A stretch of DNA of 64,000 bases from Camillea tinctor (lineage: Eukaryota > Ascomycota > Sordariomycetes > Xylariales > Xylariaceae), in NCBI GenBank assembly GCA_022578605.1, contig MU394058.1, positions 434,001 to 498,000 on the forward strand. The letters are read 5' to 3'. Both the position numbers and the translations under genes were made by a program. Shown piece after piece: positions 11,309 to 26,656 of the stretch. Position 1 is the first letter of the stretch. Every line of letters begins with the position of its first letter. The notes beneath the pieces were generated by a model that worked only from the letters and a program-made list of their open reading frames with translations, was not told the origin of the DNA and made no database searches.

Positions 11309-12401
11309 TTAGTTTTTCTTGGCCTCGCGGGCAGCTTTCCGCAGGGCTCGGTTGCGGATATCGATGTGCATCTTGCGGTTGAAGCCCAGGCCGATAGAGT
11401 GACCAATGCCGATAGTGTTCTCAACGAACCAGGCCATCAGCGCATGGCTCCAGTAGGGGGTATAAGTGTGGGCAGTGCTCTGCCAGCCTCCAACCCCGAC
11501 CTTGTTCAAAGCAGCCCGCACAAACGGCTTAGGGCTGGGGATGAACATGCTCGGGCGGCGGATCTTGCTCATGGCCGTCGTCACGAGATAGCTGAGGCAA
11601 AGCTGCACATCCACGTTGTCGGGCTTGAGCTCAGATGCCAGGGCGGTCGACCAGAACTGTAGGAACGCTTTGCTGCCCGAGTAGGTGGCCAGGTAAGGCA
11701 TGGGCATCCAGCCTCCAAAACTGCCCATGGTGAGGATAAGACCACGCTTGCGGCTCTGCATACCGGGGGCCACCACGCGGGTGACCTTGAGAGTGCCGAG
11801 GCAGTTGATGGTGATGATGTTCTGCATTTCCGCCTTGTCGGTGAGAGTGAAAGGGACGGGAATGCTGTGGCTCTGGCCGACGTTGTTGATCAGAATACCA
11901 ACATCGAGCCCGTCTATCAAAGCAGCCAGACGTTCATAGTCCTCGTCTTTGTCGGCAGTGAAATCCATGTCTAGGACCTTCGTCTGCAAGCCAGAGAATT
12001 TGCTCTCTAGCTCCTTGGCCAGTGTCTCGAGTTTGGACAGAGTTCGGGATACGAGGACGAGGTTGAAGCCCTTGGCGGCCAGCTGAGTGGCATATTCTTT
12101 ACCCAGACCATCGGAAGCACCTGTTACCACAGCCCACGTACCCTTCTTGCCGTATTTTCGAAGCTACATTGTCACAGAAAAAAAACCGTCAGCGACTTAT
12201 ACCAAAACACCAAGTGATAGAAAGCGTCTGATATGGTGGTATGGTAGTTAGGCTTACATTGGTGCCGCTAAGGACGAACATGCTGAGGAATAGGCGGAGG
12301 AAGCTGAAGACCTTGGAGCCCACGAACAAGGCTCCCAGGCCAGCAAAGGCCAGCTGGACGCTCGGCGGAACAGCCTCTATGGCCTCTTTGATAGAATCCA
12401 T
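11309..12401 (-). CDS. IFA38: Very-long-chain 3-oxoacyl-CoA reductase (fatty acid elongation, ER)
   Basis: Two exons, 12401-12258 and 12163-11309, give 332 residues. The enzyme makes the first NADPH-dependent reduction in each microsomal elongation cycle, turning 3-ketoacyl-CoA into 3-hydroxyacyl-CoA for sphingolipid and other very long chains. A hydrophobic N-terminal segment (residues ~14-45) should anchor it in the ER. The short-chain dehydrogenase core follows: cofactor motif TGASDGLG (62-69), NNVG (141-144), catalytic Ser near 196 and YSGSK (Tyr209, Lys213). The intron (12164-12257) joins ...LSGTN to [15 protein letters not shown], restoring the complete Rossmann start. The gene diverges from ERG28 with about 670 bases between the start codons, so the two ER lipid genes may share regulation. 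Identity is high; a generic SDR is the only alternative, and the membrane anchor plus overall resemblance argue against it. Confidence 0.9.
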
Positions 12402-13073
12402 GATTTGAAAAGTTGGTCCAGCCGTTTATTTACCTCTAAGGTCACCCGTCAACACGAGGGGCAATGGGAATTTTGAAGTTGTAGTATGGTTGTAAAGGTA
12501 AGAAATTAAGTTAGGCCAAATGGCTGGTTTGGCTCGGCGGAAGAGAATGAATTTGTGTGCTGAGCTGCTGTGTTAGTGCTACTATATTAGTTGCCCGCTA
12601 CACTACCGGATTGTAAGTTGTACACTATGTAGTTCAGGGGCCCGTTGCTGGCCTCAGCTCGCAGCATCAAACCTGATTCGTCAATTCTTTACTCAGGTAT
12701 CTCCTGTAGGTAACCATATGTATATTCCATATGTATGTTCCATATGTAGTGTACATGTCGAGGAGTAGCGGGTCAGCTTTCAATTTAAACACCCGATCTA
12801 GGCAGGGATCTTCCGGTTTAAGCTTCTATCATTCGACACCCGATTAAAGTTCCTTCAGAAGTTAATATACCTTGTTCAACAGTTGAGCTACCTATAAAGC
12901 TCCCTTACATGCTACATTATTAGGCCCTTCTTTCTGTACCTGTGTGTCTACATATCTTACACCCAACGAACCTATTATACATTACCTTTATAGCTTATAG
13001 CTTGGATTGAAGTTCAGGTAGTAAACACCAACCACAACACCACCATCCATCACCACTTCCCTCAACCACCATC
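12402..13073. promoter_or_regulatory. Divergent promoter region between IFA38 and ERG28
   Basis: 672 bases between two start codons pointing away from each other. It contains a three-unit repeat built around CCATATGTA (12714-12750), AT-rich sequence, and a CA-rich leader just before ERG28. Sharing of control elements is an inference from the layout. No clear sterol-response element was found. Confidence 0.5.
12714..12750. repeat. Three imperfect CCATATGTA units in the IFA38/ERG28 promoter
   Basis: CCATATGTA occurs at 13-base intervals three times, followed by TATT, TGTT and GTGT. Each unit contains the palindrome CATATG. Confidence 0.7.
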
Positions 13074-13676
13074 ATGGACTCTCTCGCCGCCTACCTCCCA
13101 CCCGCCAAAGGCTACCTACCCTACTACATGCTCAGCGTAAGCCTCCCCCATCCCAATCCCCCATCTCTTCTCTCCCCGCCTAACCCCCCTCCCCCCTCCT
13201 CCCAGCTCTCCATAATAGCCGTAGGCAACTCGCTGCAAAACTACGCCACGCTGCACTACTCGCGGCGTCTGTACAACGGGCTGTTCACGCCGAACCCGTC
13301 CCTGGGGCCTCGCACGCCAAGCTACGACCCCGACGACTCGACCTCGAAGCTGCTCCCCTCCTCTCTCCCCCCATCCTCCTCTCCCCCCAAATCCGGCCGC
13401 GCCACCGACCAGGTAACCCCCCTCGCGGCGCGCCTCTTCGGGACCTACACCCTGGTGTCGGCCATCGTGCGTCTCTACGCGAGCTACCACCTGCACATCG
13501 GGCCGCTCTACGACCTGGCGCTGTGGACGTACGTGGTGGCGCTGGGGCACTTCGGGAGCGAGTTCCTGGTGTACCGGACTGCGCGGTTGGGGGCGCCGGT
13601 GCTGTTCCCGTTTTTCTTTGCTTCGGTGGGGATCGCGTGGATGGTTTCGCAGAGGGGGTTTTACGTGGAGGTTTAA
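13074..13676 (+). CDS. ERG28: Ergosterol biosynthesis scaffold protein Erg28
   Basis: Two exons, 13074-13136 and 13206-13676, give 177 residues. Erg28 is a small ER membrane protein that tethers the C-4 demethylation enzymes (Erg25, Erg26, Erg27) and other sterol enzymes. The visible features are a short N-terminus ending LPYYMLS, a hydrophobic LSIIAVGNSLQNY segment, the LYNG motif, then a conserved core with TPLAARLFGTYTLVSAIVRLYA, LALWTYVVALGHFGSE and a C-terminal membrane segment, about four helices in all. The intron (13137-13205) is a multiple of three and open, so it is easily missed; removal restores the typical MLS-LSIIAVGN join, and the intron is C-rich and ends in CCCAG. A Pro/Ser-rich insert (residues ~70-95) lies in a loop and makes this protein longer than the yeast one. 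Divergent from IFA38. Confidence 0.88.
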   Translation: MDSLAAYLPPAKGYLPYYMLSVSLPHPNPPSLLSPPNPPPPSSQLSIIAVGNSLQNYATLHYSRRLYNGLFTPNPSLGPRTPSYDPDDSTSKLLPSSLPPSSSPPKSGRATDQVTPLAARLFGTYTLVSAIVRLYASYHLHIGPLYDLALWTYVVALGHFGSEFLVYRTARLGAPVLFPFFFASVGIAWMVSQRGFYVEV

Positions 13677-14128
13677 AAGGGAGGAGAGGGAAGAAGGGGG
13701 AAGAAGGAAGGGGAAGGGAAGGGGAGGGAAGAGAGAGGGGAGAAAAGGGGGGAGGATAAAAAAAGGGGGGAAGGAGGGAAAGGGGGTGGTATATACACTA
13801 GAAAGAGGAGGGGAAATTAGGAGGGGCGGATAATAAGGCATATGACGAAAAGGGGGAAAGGGAGAGCGGACGGGAGCTCATAAGTTCCTACGAGTCGTTG
13901 CGTATCGAATAACGAATAATAATAATAATGCGACAAGGTCACAGAATTGGGTTACGAATGAGATGCAATATAGTTCATCAAGAAGAAAAGAAGTCTGTAC
14001 TCGTAATATGTCTGTATACCTCACTAACATGCTCCTGTCTATCCAATGTCACCATCTTCTCTATCCCCTTTTTATGTAATAACTCTACCCCAATGACCCT
14101 ACCCCTATTCCCTTCCCATCCCTCCCCT
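13677..14128. other. Purine-rich ERG28 3' flank
   Basis: A G/A-rich tract covers about 13675-13860 directly after the ERG28 stop, then mixed sequence up to the GAL7 stop. ERG28 and GAL7 are convergent here. No gene seen. Confidence 0.6.
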
Positions 14129-19161
<5,033 letters not shown>

Positions 19162-20970
19162 ATGGCTTCCAACGCGAGCTTTAGCTCGCCTTTGGCTGAA
19201 GCCAAAATCCCCCTCGCGAATTTGCCACCGCAAGTCGACTACCTAGTTGACGCTGTTGCTAATGCTAGTGTCATGACTTGGGTTTTCACCCTGCTTGCGC
19301 TGGCTGTCGCGTATGACCAGCGTAAGTCGTAACCCAACCGCGATGCTCGCGACGCTCATATATACCCAATTCGGGGGTTTCGCTAATCATATCCCGTGAT
19401 TCAGTCAGTTACTTGACGCAAAAGGGCTCTATCGTTGGTCCCAAGTTCAAGGAGCCCTTCATGGGTCCCTTCCTCCAGTCTCTAAACCCTAAGTTTGAGG
19501 AATATATGGCCAAGTGGGCGAGCGGTCCTCTCAGCTGTGTCTCGGTTTTCCACAAGTATGCGCGCGCGCTCCTCCACCATGCCCCCCAGATTGCTAACTC
19601 CTATAATTAGATTCGTTGTCATTGCTGCCACTCGCGATATGTCCCGAAAGATTTTCAATGCCCCAGGTTATGTGAAGCCCTGCGTTGTCGATATCGCCAC
19701 CAAGATCCTTGGAGAGGACAGCTGGGTGTTCCTGGATGGAAAGGCCCACGTCGACTACCGCAAGGGCTTGAACGGTCTTTTTACCCGCAAGGCCCTCGAA
19801 TGCTACCTGCCGGGCCAGGAGGAGATGTACAAGCAGTACTTTGCCAAGTTCTTGAAGGTCACCAAGGATGCCGGAGGCAAGCCGGTCCCTTTCATGCATG
19901 AGTTCCGTGAGGTCATGTGCGCCGTCTCGCTTCGTTCGTTTGTTGGATATTACGTTGCCGACTCCGCTATGAAGAAGATTTCCGACGACTATTACCTGAT
20001 CACCGGTGCCCTCGACCTCGTTAATTTCCCCATTATCATCCCCTACACCCGAACTTGGTATGGCAAGAAGACTGCTGAGATGACCATGGACGAGTTTGCC
20101 AAGTGTGCTGCTAAGTCTAAGGCTCGGATGGCTGCCGGTGGTGAAATCACCTGTATCATGGATGCCTGGGTCAAGGATATGATTGATTCAAAGATTTGGC
20201 GTGAGGCATCGGAGAAGGGTCTTTCGACTGAGGGTCTGCGAAAGCCGTCTCCTCTTTTGCGCGAGTTCACCGACATGGAAATCTCCCGAACTATCTTCAC
20301 CTTCCTTTTCGCTTCTCAGGACGCTACTAGCAGCGCTGCCACCAACTTGTTCCAGGTCTGCGCCAACCGACCGGATGTTTTGGACCGTGTCCGAGAGGAG
20401 AACTACCGTGTACGCAACGGCGATATCAACGCGCCCGTGAACCTAGATCAACTCGAGTCAATGACCTACACTCGCGCGGTCGTCCGAGAGCTTCTGCGAT
20501 GGCGCCCTCCAGTCATCATGGTCCCCTACAAGGCGAAGAAGGCTTTCCCTATCACGGAAAACTACACTGTTCCCAAGGGTGCCATGATCATTCCTACCAC
20601 CTATGTTGCTCTTCGTGACCCCGAAGTCTACAAGAACCCCGATGATTTCGACCCCGACCGGTACTACAGCGGTGATGCTGAGGAGAAGGGATCGAAGAAC
20701 TTCCTCGTTTTCGGCACTGGTCCCCACTACTGCTTGGGTCAGCACTACGCCCAGCTCAACTTGGCTCTTTTCCTCGGAAAGGCTTCTCTTCTCCTAGACT
20801 GGAAGCACTACCCTACGCCGGATTCCGACAAGATCAAGGTGTTTGCTTGTATCTTCCCTAAGGTAAGTTCTCTCTTGGATTTCCGTGACTCTGAAGCGGT
20901 GAAAGACATGCCGTACTGACTCGCTTGTTAGGATGACTGCCCCTTGACGTTTGAAGAGAGGAAGTGGTAA
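19162..20970 (+). CDS. ERG5: Cytochrome P450 61, sterol C-22 desaturase
   Basis: Four exons, 19162-19321, 19405-19555, 19611-20862 and 20932-20970, give 533 residues. The enzyme introduces the C-22 double bond in the sterol side chain late in ergosterol synthesis, at the ER. After an N-terminal segment and one membrane helix (about residues 35-52) come KGSIVGPKF, a long conserved run shared by CYP61 proteins (NPKFEEY, SVFHKFVVIA, PCVVD), the oxygen-binding FASQDATSS helix, the ExxR motif (ELLR), and the haem loop [10 protein letters not shown] with Cys478 as iron ligand. The three introns are short; the last exon adds only [12 protein letters not shown] and stop. It resembles CYP61 and not the related CYP51 (ERG11). 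It lies about 5.5 kb from ERG28, another ergosterol gene. Assignment is firm. Confidence 0.94.
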
Positions 20971-22025
20971 AATAGAAAAGAAAAAAAAAGGGAAAAAAGG
21001 ATCAATAATAGGGGCGAGCCTTATAAAGCGACTGAGGGTAATCCTTGGCGCAAACAAGGATGAAATGTCCCCCAATGTGTGTTGGAACAGATTATCCAAT
21101 AATGTCGATACGTAGGATTATTACTCCCGGGTTTAGGTGGAAAGTTTATGACGTTAGCATCGATTGGAAGACAGGAAAGAATAGCATAATTGTAATGACC
21201 TACGCTGTACATATATAAGTTGCCTGAGATGATAGAGCCGGGAGACGGACAGAGGTCAAGGTTCCGAGGTCCGTCTACAAGAGCTGGTTCAAGGCTTGTA
21301 TTCAGAAAAAAATCTTTTGCATTAGAATTCAGGTCAGATTTAGAATTGGCCTCGTATGTTAATTTTTTTTTTCCTTTGACATCGCTTGGTGATAGTGAAG
21401 GAGGTATGCGTAGATGAAAATCGGAGATGGAATAGTTGGTCGGTTAAGTACTGCCAACTTTCAACGATGTGTTGTGTACACATCCATATGTAATTGGAAA
21501 CACGGCTTTGTACGTCATTCTCACGCTATAACCATACATTTGACCTTGACTTGGGTACTTGGGTATATCATGGATATTAGTAGTCCTCTAATAGTTGTAC
21601 AAGTGCCCCGAATGATGCATAGGTATGTCAATATGCAAGAGATGCATATCATCTATCCATGGATTCGACCTTATACTTCCTGACTAATGCGCTAAGCTTA
21701 TAGTTTATCTTGCTAGGCCTATCATAAACCTTTATCAACCCTTAGAACTGATATACTCCGATTGAGTACCTTAATATCTACTACCCAGGTACTTGACTGG
21801 AACTTCCCACCTTTTTGTGACATCACCTTGATCGCAAAGAAGTTAAGAGGAGTTTTATATCCCTAGGATCACATATTTCTTCTCTCCAATTCTTCCACGC
21901 CTTGCATATCTAGCCAGGTTAGGCAATTCTTATTCTCTCTCTATCAAAACCCCTCCAATCCCAATCCCAATCCCGAACTTCTCAACCTTAAAGCATACGG
22001 TATACACCTTCGATCGAAACGAGCC
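20971..22025. other. Intergenic region between ERG5 and the rhodanese gene
   Basis: About 1.05 kb, AT-rich, containing the ERG5 3' flank and the promoter of the next gene. No gene seen. Confidence 0.6.
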
Positions 22026-22667
22026 ATGGCACCGCCCCGAAACCAACTCCTTGCGCTGGGCATCCGCGCCGCCCGAAGCACTGCCATCCCCGCGCGAGCA
22101 ACAACGACGGTGCTCCGAACATTCGGTAGTTCTCCTTCTCTAAAGCCGCTCTCTCGACCGCGAGCAGCCACGCCTACCCTTACCTCCGCGCCCCAGCTCG
22201 CGGGGATGCGCTGGTCTTCATCTACAGCGTCCGACGACGACGAGGGGACCGGGAACCGAGTGTGGACCTTCGAAGAGGTACCTATTCCCCCCCTTCCCCC
22301 TCCCCTTCCTCCCGCCGCTAACACCCCGCAGATCACAACCCTAACCAGCGCCCCCACGCCGTCCTCCCCGGTGCTCATCGACGTGCGCGAGCCGGGCGAG
22401 CTCGCGCAAACGGGGCGCATCCCCGGGGCGCTGCACATACCGATCACGAGCGCGCCGGACAGCTTCCACATCCCGGCGGACGACTTCGAGGCGCGGTACG
22501 GGTTCGCGCGCCCCGGCCAGGAGCGGGAGCTCGTGTTCTACTGCAAGGCCGGGGTGCGCAGCCGGGCGGCGGCCACGATCGCGAAGGAGGCCGGGTGGGG
22601 GCGCGTGGGCGAGTACCGCGGGTCGTGGGTTGATTGGGCGGGGAGGGGGGGCAAGGTACAGTGGTAG
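22026..22667 (+). CDS. Rhodanese-like sulfurtransferase, probably mitochondrial
   Basis: Two exons, 22026-22277 and 22332-22667, give 195 residues. The N-terminus is rich in Arg, Ala and Ser with no acidic residues until past residue 60, which looks like a mitochondrial import signal. One rhodanese domain follows: LIDVREPGEL (Asp101, Arg103), IPGALHIP, and the active-site loop FYCKAGVRSRAA with the persulfide-carrying Cys155. The intron (22278-22331, 54 bases) is very C-rich, open and divisible by three, so an unspliced model would contain a spurious Pro-rich insert. Single-domain mitochondrial rhodaneses of fungi handle sulfane sulfur; the physiological donor and acceptor cannot be told from sequence. 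Convergent with the YIPF-like gene. Confidence 0.85.
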   Translation: MAPPRNQLLALGIRAARSTAIPARATTTVLRTFGSSPSLKPLSRPRAATPTLTSAPQLAGMRWSSSTASDDDEGTGNRVWTFEEVPIPPLPPPLPPAANTPQITTLTSAPTPSSPVLIDVREPGELAQTGRIPGALHIPITSAPDSFHIPADDFEARYGFARPGQERELVFYCKAGVRSRAAATIAKEAGWGRVGEYRGSWVDWAGRGGKVQW

Positions 22668-23265
22668 GGGAGGGATAAGAGGAGGGAAGGAAAGGGGGGA
22701 ATGAGAAAGAGAGGGGAGGCGAAGAGGGGGGCGAAGGCGAAGATGAAGAACCCACTGAACTGAATCTACAGCTATAGAACCCAGCGCTGTGTTGTTACTG
22801 TTCTGTTCTAAGAGTCGGGCCTGAAGAGAAGCACTCTACATAGTAGTAGTAGGGGGTTATTAAAAGAAATCACACGATTTTTCACCAACCAAAAGAGAAA
22901 ACCATCATCTGATCTAGGCATGAGAAACTCTCTTCCTTCTTCTCTTCCGATTGGTAGGGGGGTAGTAGTATACATTGGATATAAATGAATTTTGGTTTGT
23001 TTAAAATTTTGATCGTACTTCGGAAGAAGCGCCCAAACGCCAGCCAGGTCTGCGTAAACGATAATAATTACAGTTCTGGAAACCCAAATAAGAGCAAAAA
23101 GGAAAACCGACAGGAACCCTCTCCCTCTTTTACGCTTATCTTTTTTTCTTGCTTCTTTTTCTTCTCTTCTCCATACCTTTGCTTGTCTTCTTCGGTATAC
23201 CGTACATACATACACAATATACACAGGTATTCCTTGAGAAATCCCCCACCATCTCCTACCTACTC
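22668..23265. other. Intergenic region between convergent genes
   Basis: Starts with a G/A-rich tract (22668-22745), followed by AT-rich sequence. No gene seen. Confidence 0.55.
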
Positions 23266-23729
23266 CTAGAACAATCTCGGCGGCTCGGCAGGGGGCGGGG
23301 TGGCATCGTCGTTGCCGCCGCCGCCGCCACCGCCGGCGACGGGGCTGCCGGCGGCGAAGAAGAGGATCTTGATGGCGAGGGCGAGGCCCATGTGGAGGGC
23401 GACGACGAGGACGAGCAGGACCTTGCTGGTCTGGCGGTCGGTGGCGCTGAGGACGGGGTAGAGGTTGCGCAGCAGGAAGGCGACGGAGAGGGCGCAGCCG
23501 ACGCCGACGAAGACCCAGTTGAGGATGGTGATGGGCGACCAGCTGATCAGCGCCACGGGGATCCAGATCAGGTTCGCGTACCCGTACAGCGCCCAGCACT
23601 CCAGCAGGTTCGCCGACTCGGACCCGAAGTACCGCAGCGCGCCGTAGAGGAGCACCGGGATGCCGATCGTGTACCCGTAGATGAGACCCGCCGCACCTGA
23701 GGGAGGGAGAAGTTAGCTACGCTATCTAT

Positions 23730-23794
<65 letters not shown>

Positions 23795-24429
23795 TTTAGA
23801 TATCAAAAAGGAGGGAGGTGGGGAGGAGAGGATAGGGGAGAGTGGGGTATGGAAGGGGAGAATAAGGAGGAGGGGTGATGGCTGATTATCCAACATACCG
23901 CTCAGCAGCTTAAAGTCGTATGCGAAGGGGCCCTGGCCGGTGCTGGACAGATACTGGCTGATGGTGCCGCCGAGGAAGAGGATCAGCACGACGGTGGTGG
24001 CGATCCAGAAGGGGCCGTAGAGGTCGGGGTTGCCCTCGAGGACGTCGAGGAAGTTGGCGCGCGGGAACAGGGCGGCCCAGCACCGCGAGAGCACCGACGA
24101 CGTGTCCACGTCGAAGTACTGCGCGTAGAAGGCGATGGACCAGAGATGCCGCTTCGACGAGGACGACGAGCCCTGGCCGCCGCCGCCGCTGCCGGCGGTT
24201 ACGGGGGGCGGGAGGAGAGAGGCCGTGTTGCCCTTGCGGCCGGCCTGCTGGCCTTCGTTGAAGGTGGAGTTGTGGAATTCGAGGTCTTCTTGGAGGTCGG
24301 TGTGGCCGAGGTCGCCCTAGAGGAAGAAGGGAAAAGAAGAGGGTTAGCTTCTGGTCTGAAGAAGGTTTTGGGCTATAGCTATACCTCATCGTCAACATCT
24401 ACGACGGCATCGTAGCCGGCGCGCGACAT
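23266..24429 (-). CDS. Yip1-domain Golgi membrane protein, YIPF1/YIPF2 type
   Basis: Three exons, 24429-24385, 24316-23899 and 23696-23266, give 297 residues. The cytosolic N-terminal half is acidic then Gly/Ser-rich. The family signature region follows: LWSIAFYAQYFDVDT and NPDLYGPFWIATTVV, then about five membrane helices and a Gly/Pro-rich tail. Yip1-family proteins bind Rab/Ypt GTPases and act at the Golgi. The first exon encodes only 15 residues. The second intron (23697-23898) carries a long CA/TA/GA microsatellite. Splice phases are consistent (0 then 1), and the second join gives LLSGAAGLIYGYTIG across the membrane region. Which yeast paralogue this matches (Yip4 or Yip5 type) was not resolved. 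It lies downstream of RRN7 on the same strand. Confidence 0.85.
23731..23794. repeat. CA/TA/GA compound microsatellite in an intron
   Basis: About eleven CA, eleven TA and ten GA dinucleotides follow one another without a break, inside intron 2 of the YIPF-like gene. Confidence 0.92.
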
Positions 24430-26656
24430 GGTCTTTGTCTTCTTTCTCCCTCTCTTTCTTAAATCAAGTAGAATCTGCCTGCAATCTTCTTTCGTAAAGA
24501 GGTGGAGGGGTTCAACCAATAATATTATGTGTGGTCAGTTTTGTGGTTTTGGTATAAATCGTTATCAAAGATTCCCAGGCGTTGAAGGCGTTGAAGGTTT
24601 CCAAGTCTAAGTCCAGGTCCTTAATTCTAGATAAGTGAATACTAGCTAAGTACAACTACACTATTATAGGTATCCCCCCCCCCAAAACCAGGGTCTACTT
24701 GCTAAAAGGCCACCGAAGCAGCCCGAGCTTTAGCCGCATTCAATTTTAGCGTGGGCTGCAGATCCATTGACGCGCATCAAATCGGGACAGTCAAACTATG
24801 TGCGGCTAGTGATTGGTCGCTTGCTTAAGCTGCTTCCCCATCACCCCTGTAAGAAGCTACCAGCTATAAGACAACCCCTCTATAATGCTATACAACTATC
24901 CCATGTAAGTCCATATACTACTAGGTTACGTGTGTACGGGTTATCGTATAAGTCAGTCCTATGCTACACGAACATATTGACATTTTACAGTGAATTGGAC
25001 GTCCTGGATTATACCTACTCCATGGTATGTGTTTAAGTGTGTGATGAACATAGAATAAATCAATAAATTGACAAGTGGTTTTATTTTCAAAATCTATCTT
25101 GGTCATATACTTGTCTCCTTGTACAAAGTCTTCTACTACGCCCCCCTATTCCCCTAGATAGAAGTATAAGTGATTTTGTCTACAAACCCAAAATCAACAT
25201 TAAAAAGGTACATCTAGGAGGAGCATGTGGTGATGGATTATTGAACTTCATCATGACGTAAGACCCGACAATATTCTGATGGATGGCAGTGTCTTCCTGG
25301 TTGCTGGTTTTGATCTCTTTTAGATGAAGAATCTAGATCAAATCTCGAAGATACGACTCAAAGGCATCTACGATGGTTATTTAGGACTAGAGTCCCTCAA
25401 TGATGTTGATTAGACTAATAGTGAGGCTGGCAGGGCTTTGGGTGTTTGGGCGTTTCGTTACGTTCTTACGGAGATGGCAACTTATTTTGAGGCAAAGTGT
25501 CGATGAATTCTACACCTCGCGAATCGTTACCCATAGAACAGAATATCCAATAGCCGATTATGCTTCAATGCTAATAGGAATTTCAGACCATCAGTCCGCA
25601 ATCGGCTTACTGATCTTGTCGAAAACGCCCGCGATCGTTAAATCAATTATATTGCTACCCTGACGCTTGAAATGTTGGAGCCAAATCCAACCGTGAGGTT
25701 GAAGAGGCGTGGAAACCCCCACAAGACCAAGCTCCGCTGTCAAGGTCTCTGCTATTGATTTACGTATAATGATGCTATCCATATTCAACGGCTTTGATAT
25801 GGTCTCTCCACTGGTTTTCAAAAGGTTGCACATTTCAACCCTCTGCTCCGAGGTCTCGCTGTGACGATCTTGGCTCTCTAGGATATCCATCTTCGTTTTT
25901 TTCTTTTTTTCTTTTTACAGAAGGTTCCAAACAGGTGCCTTTGGATTGAATTTCCAGTTTGTTCTCAATTAATTCCCCTGCCTCTTCTCGATTCCTCATA
26001 CCCACCTATAAGCTAGCCAAAATATTGAGAATTGCACGGGTCAGACTGAAAGAACCTACTTCAGCGTAGGAAGACATCCTAATTAGATTCATGTTACAGT
26101 CATGTTGTTGGTTGTAGCTAATCAGAGAAAAGACTCTTTTCATTACCAGTTTCATTCCTAGCTTATCCAAGCCAAAACATTTACCTATGTATCGCTTTTT
26201 TTGATGGTTGTGACTATTGCAGTATCTGTTCATTAGTTTTGAAGGTTCAAAAGCGTGTCAACGCACTGAACTGGACATAGAGTTGGAAGAAGAGAGGGCA
26301 GCCAAAGCCCATCGATACCGAACATACATCTCAAGATTAGGCTATAGCAGTAGAGTATAGACTTTCAGTATAATACCAACAATGACAAGTTGTGCTCGGG
26401 TAGCCCGGTTAGATAATCCCCTGACAAATCGTTCGTAGTTGAGGCTCACGTAGAAGAACTGCGATTGTTCATCGTACCACTTCGTAGAGCAGCAGGGAAT
26501 ATATTAGCAGCGAAACCTCTTTCCCCCTATCCCCCTTCTGCCTGCTCCATAGTCCCTATAAACATGGCAAGTAGTAACCCATCACCTAATTAAATCACAA
26601 AACGAGAATTCCCAATCGCTTTACCCCTTAATCTTACCCCTAATCCTTATCCATAC
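24430..26656. other. 2.2-kb intergenic region
   Basis: AT-rich sequence between the YIPF-like gene and the end of RRN7. It includes a C-run near 24676-24685, and one small minus-strand open frame that is listed separately. Otherwise no supported gene. Confidence 0.55.
25591..25890 (-). CDS. Small orphan open reading frame, possibly a gene remnant
   Basis: An ATG-initiated frame of 99 residues with balanced amino-acid composition, unlike the low-complexity frames nearby. No domain, signal peptide or membrane segment is visible and no family is recognised. Near its end the sequence ATCA|GTAAGC could be a splice donor; removing 41 bases to a TTAG acceptor would replace the last residues with about fifteen others before a stop. 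It may be a real small gene, a decayed gene or chance. Confidence 0.25.
   Translation of the reverse strand: MDILESQDRHSETSEQRVEMCNLLKTSGETISKPLNMDSIIIRKSIAETLTAELGLVGVSTPLQPHGWIWLQHFKRQGSNIIDLTIAGVFDKISKPIAD

Noticed and set aside
13040..13073. Possible sterol-response element (ATCACCAC) before ERG28
   Set aside because: It is a partial match within a CA-rich leader and lacks the full consensus, so it cannot be separated from simple sequence.
13116..13841. 241-codon minus-strand frame opposite ERG28
   Set aside because: It is antisense to a clear coding gene and its composition is Pro/Arg-rich from GC-rich codons, a typical shadow frame.
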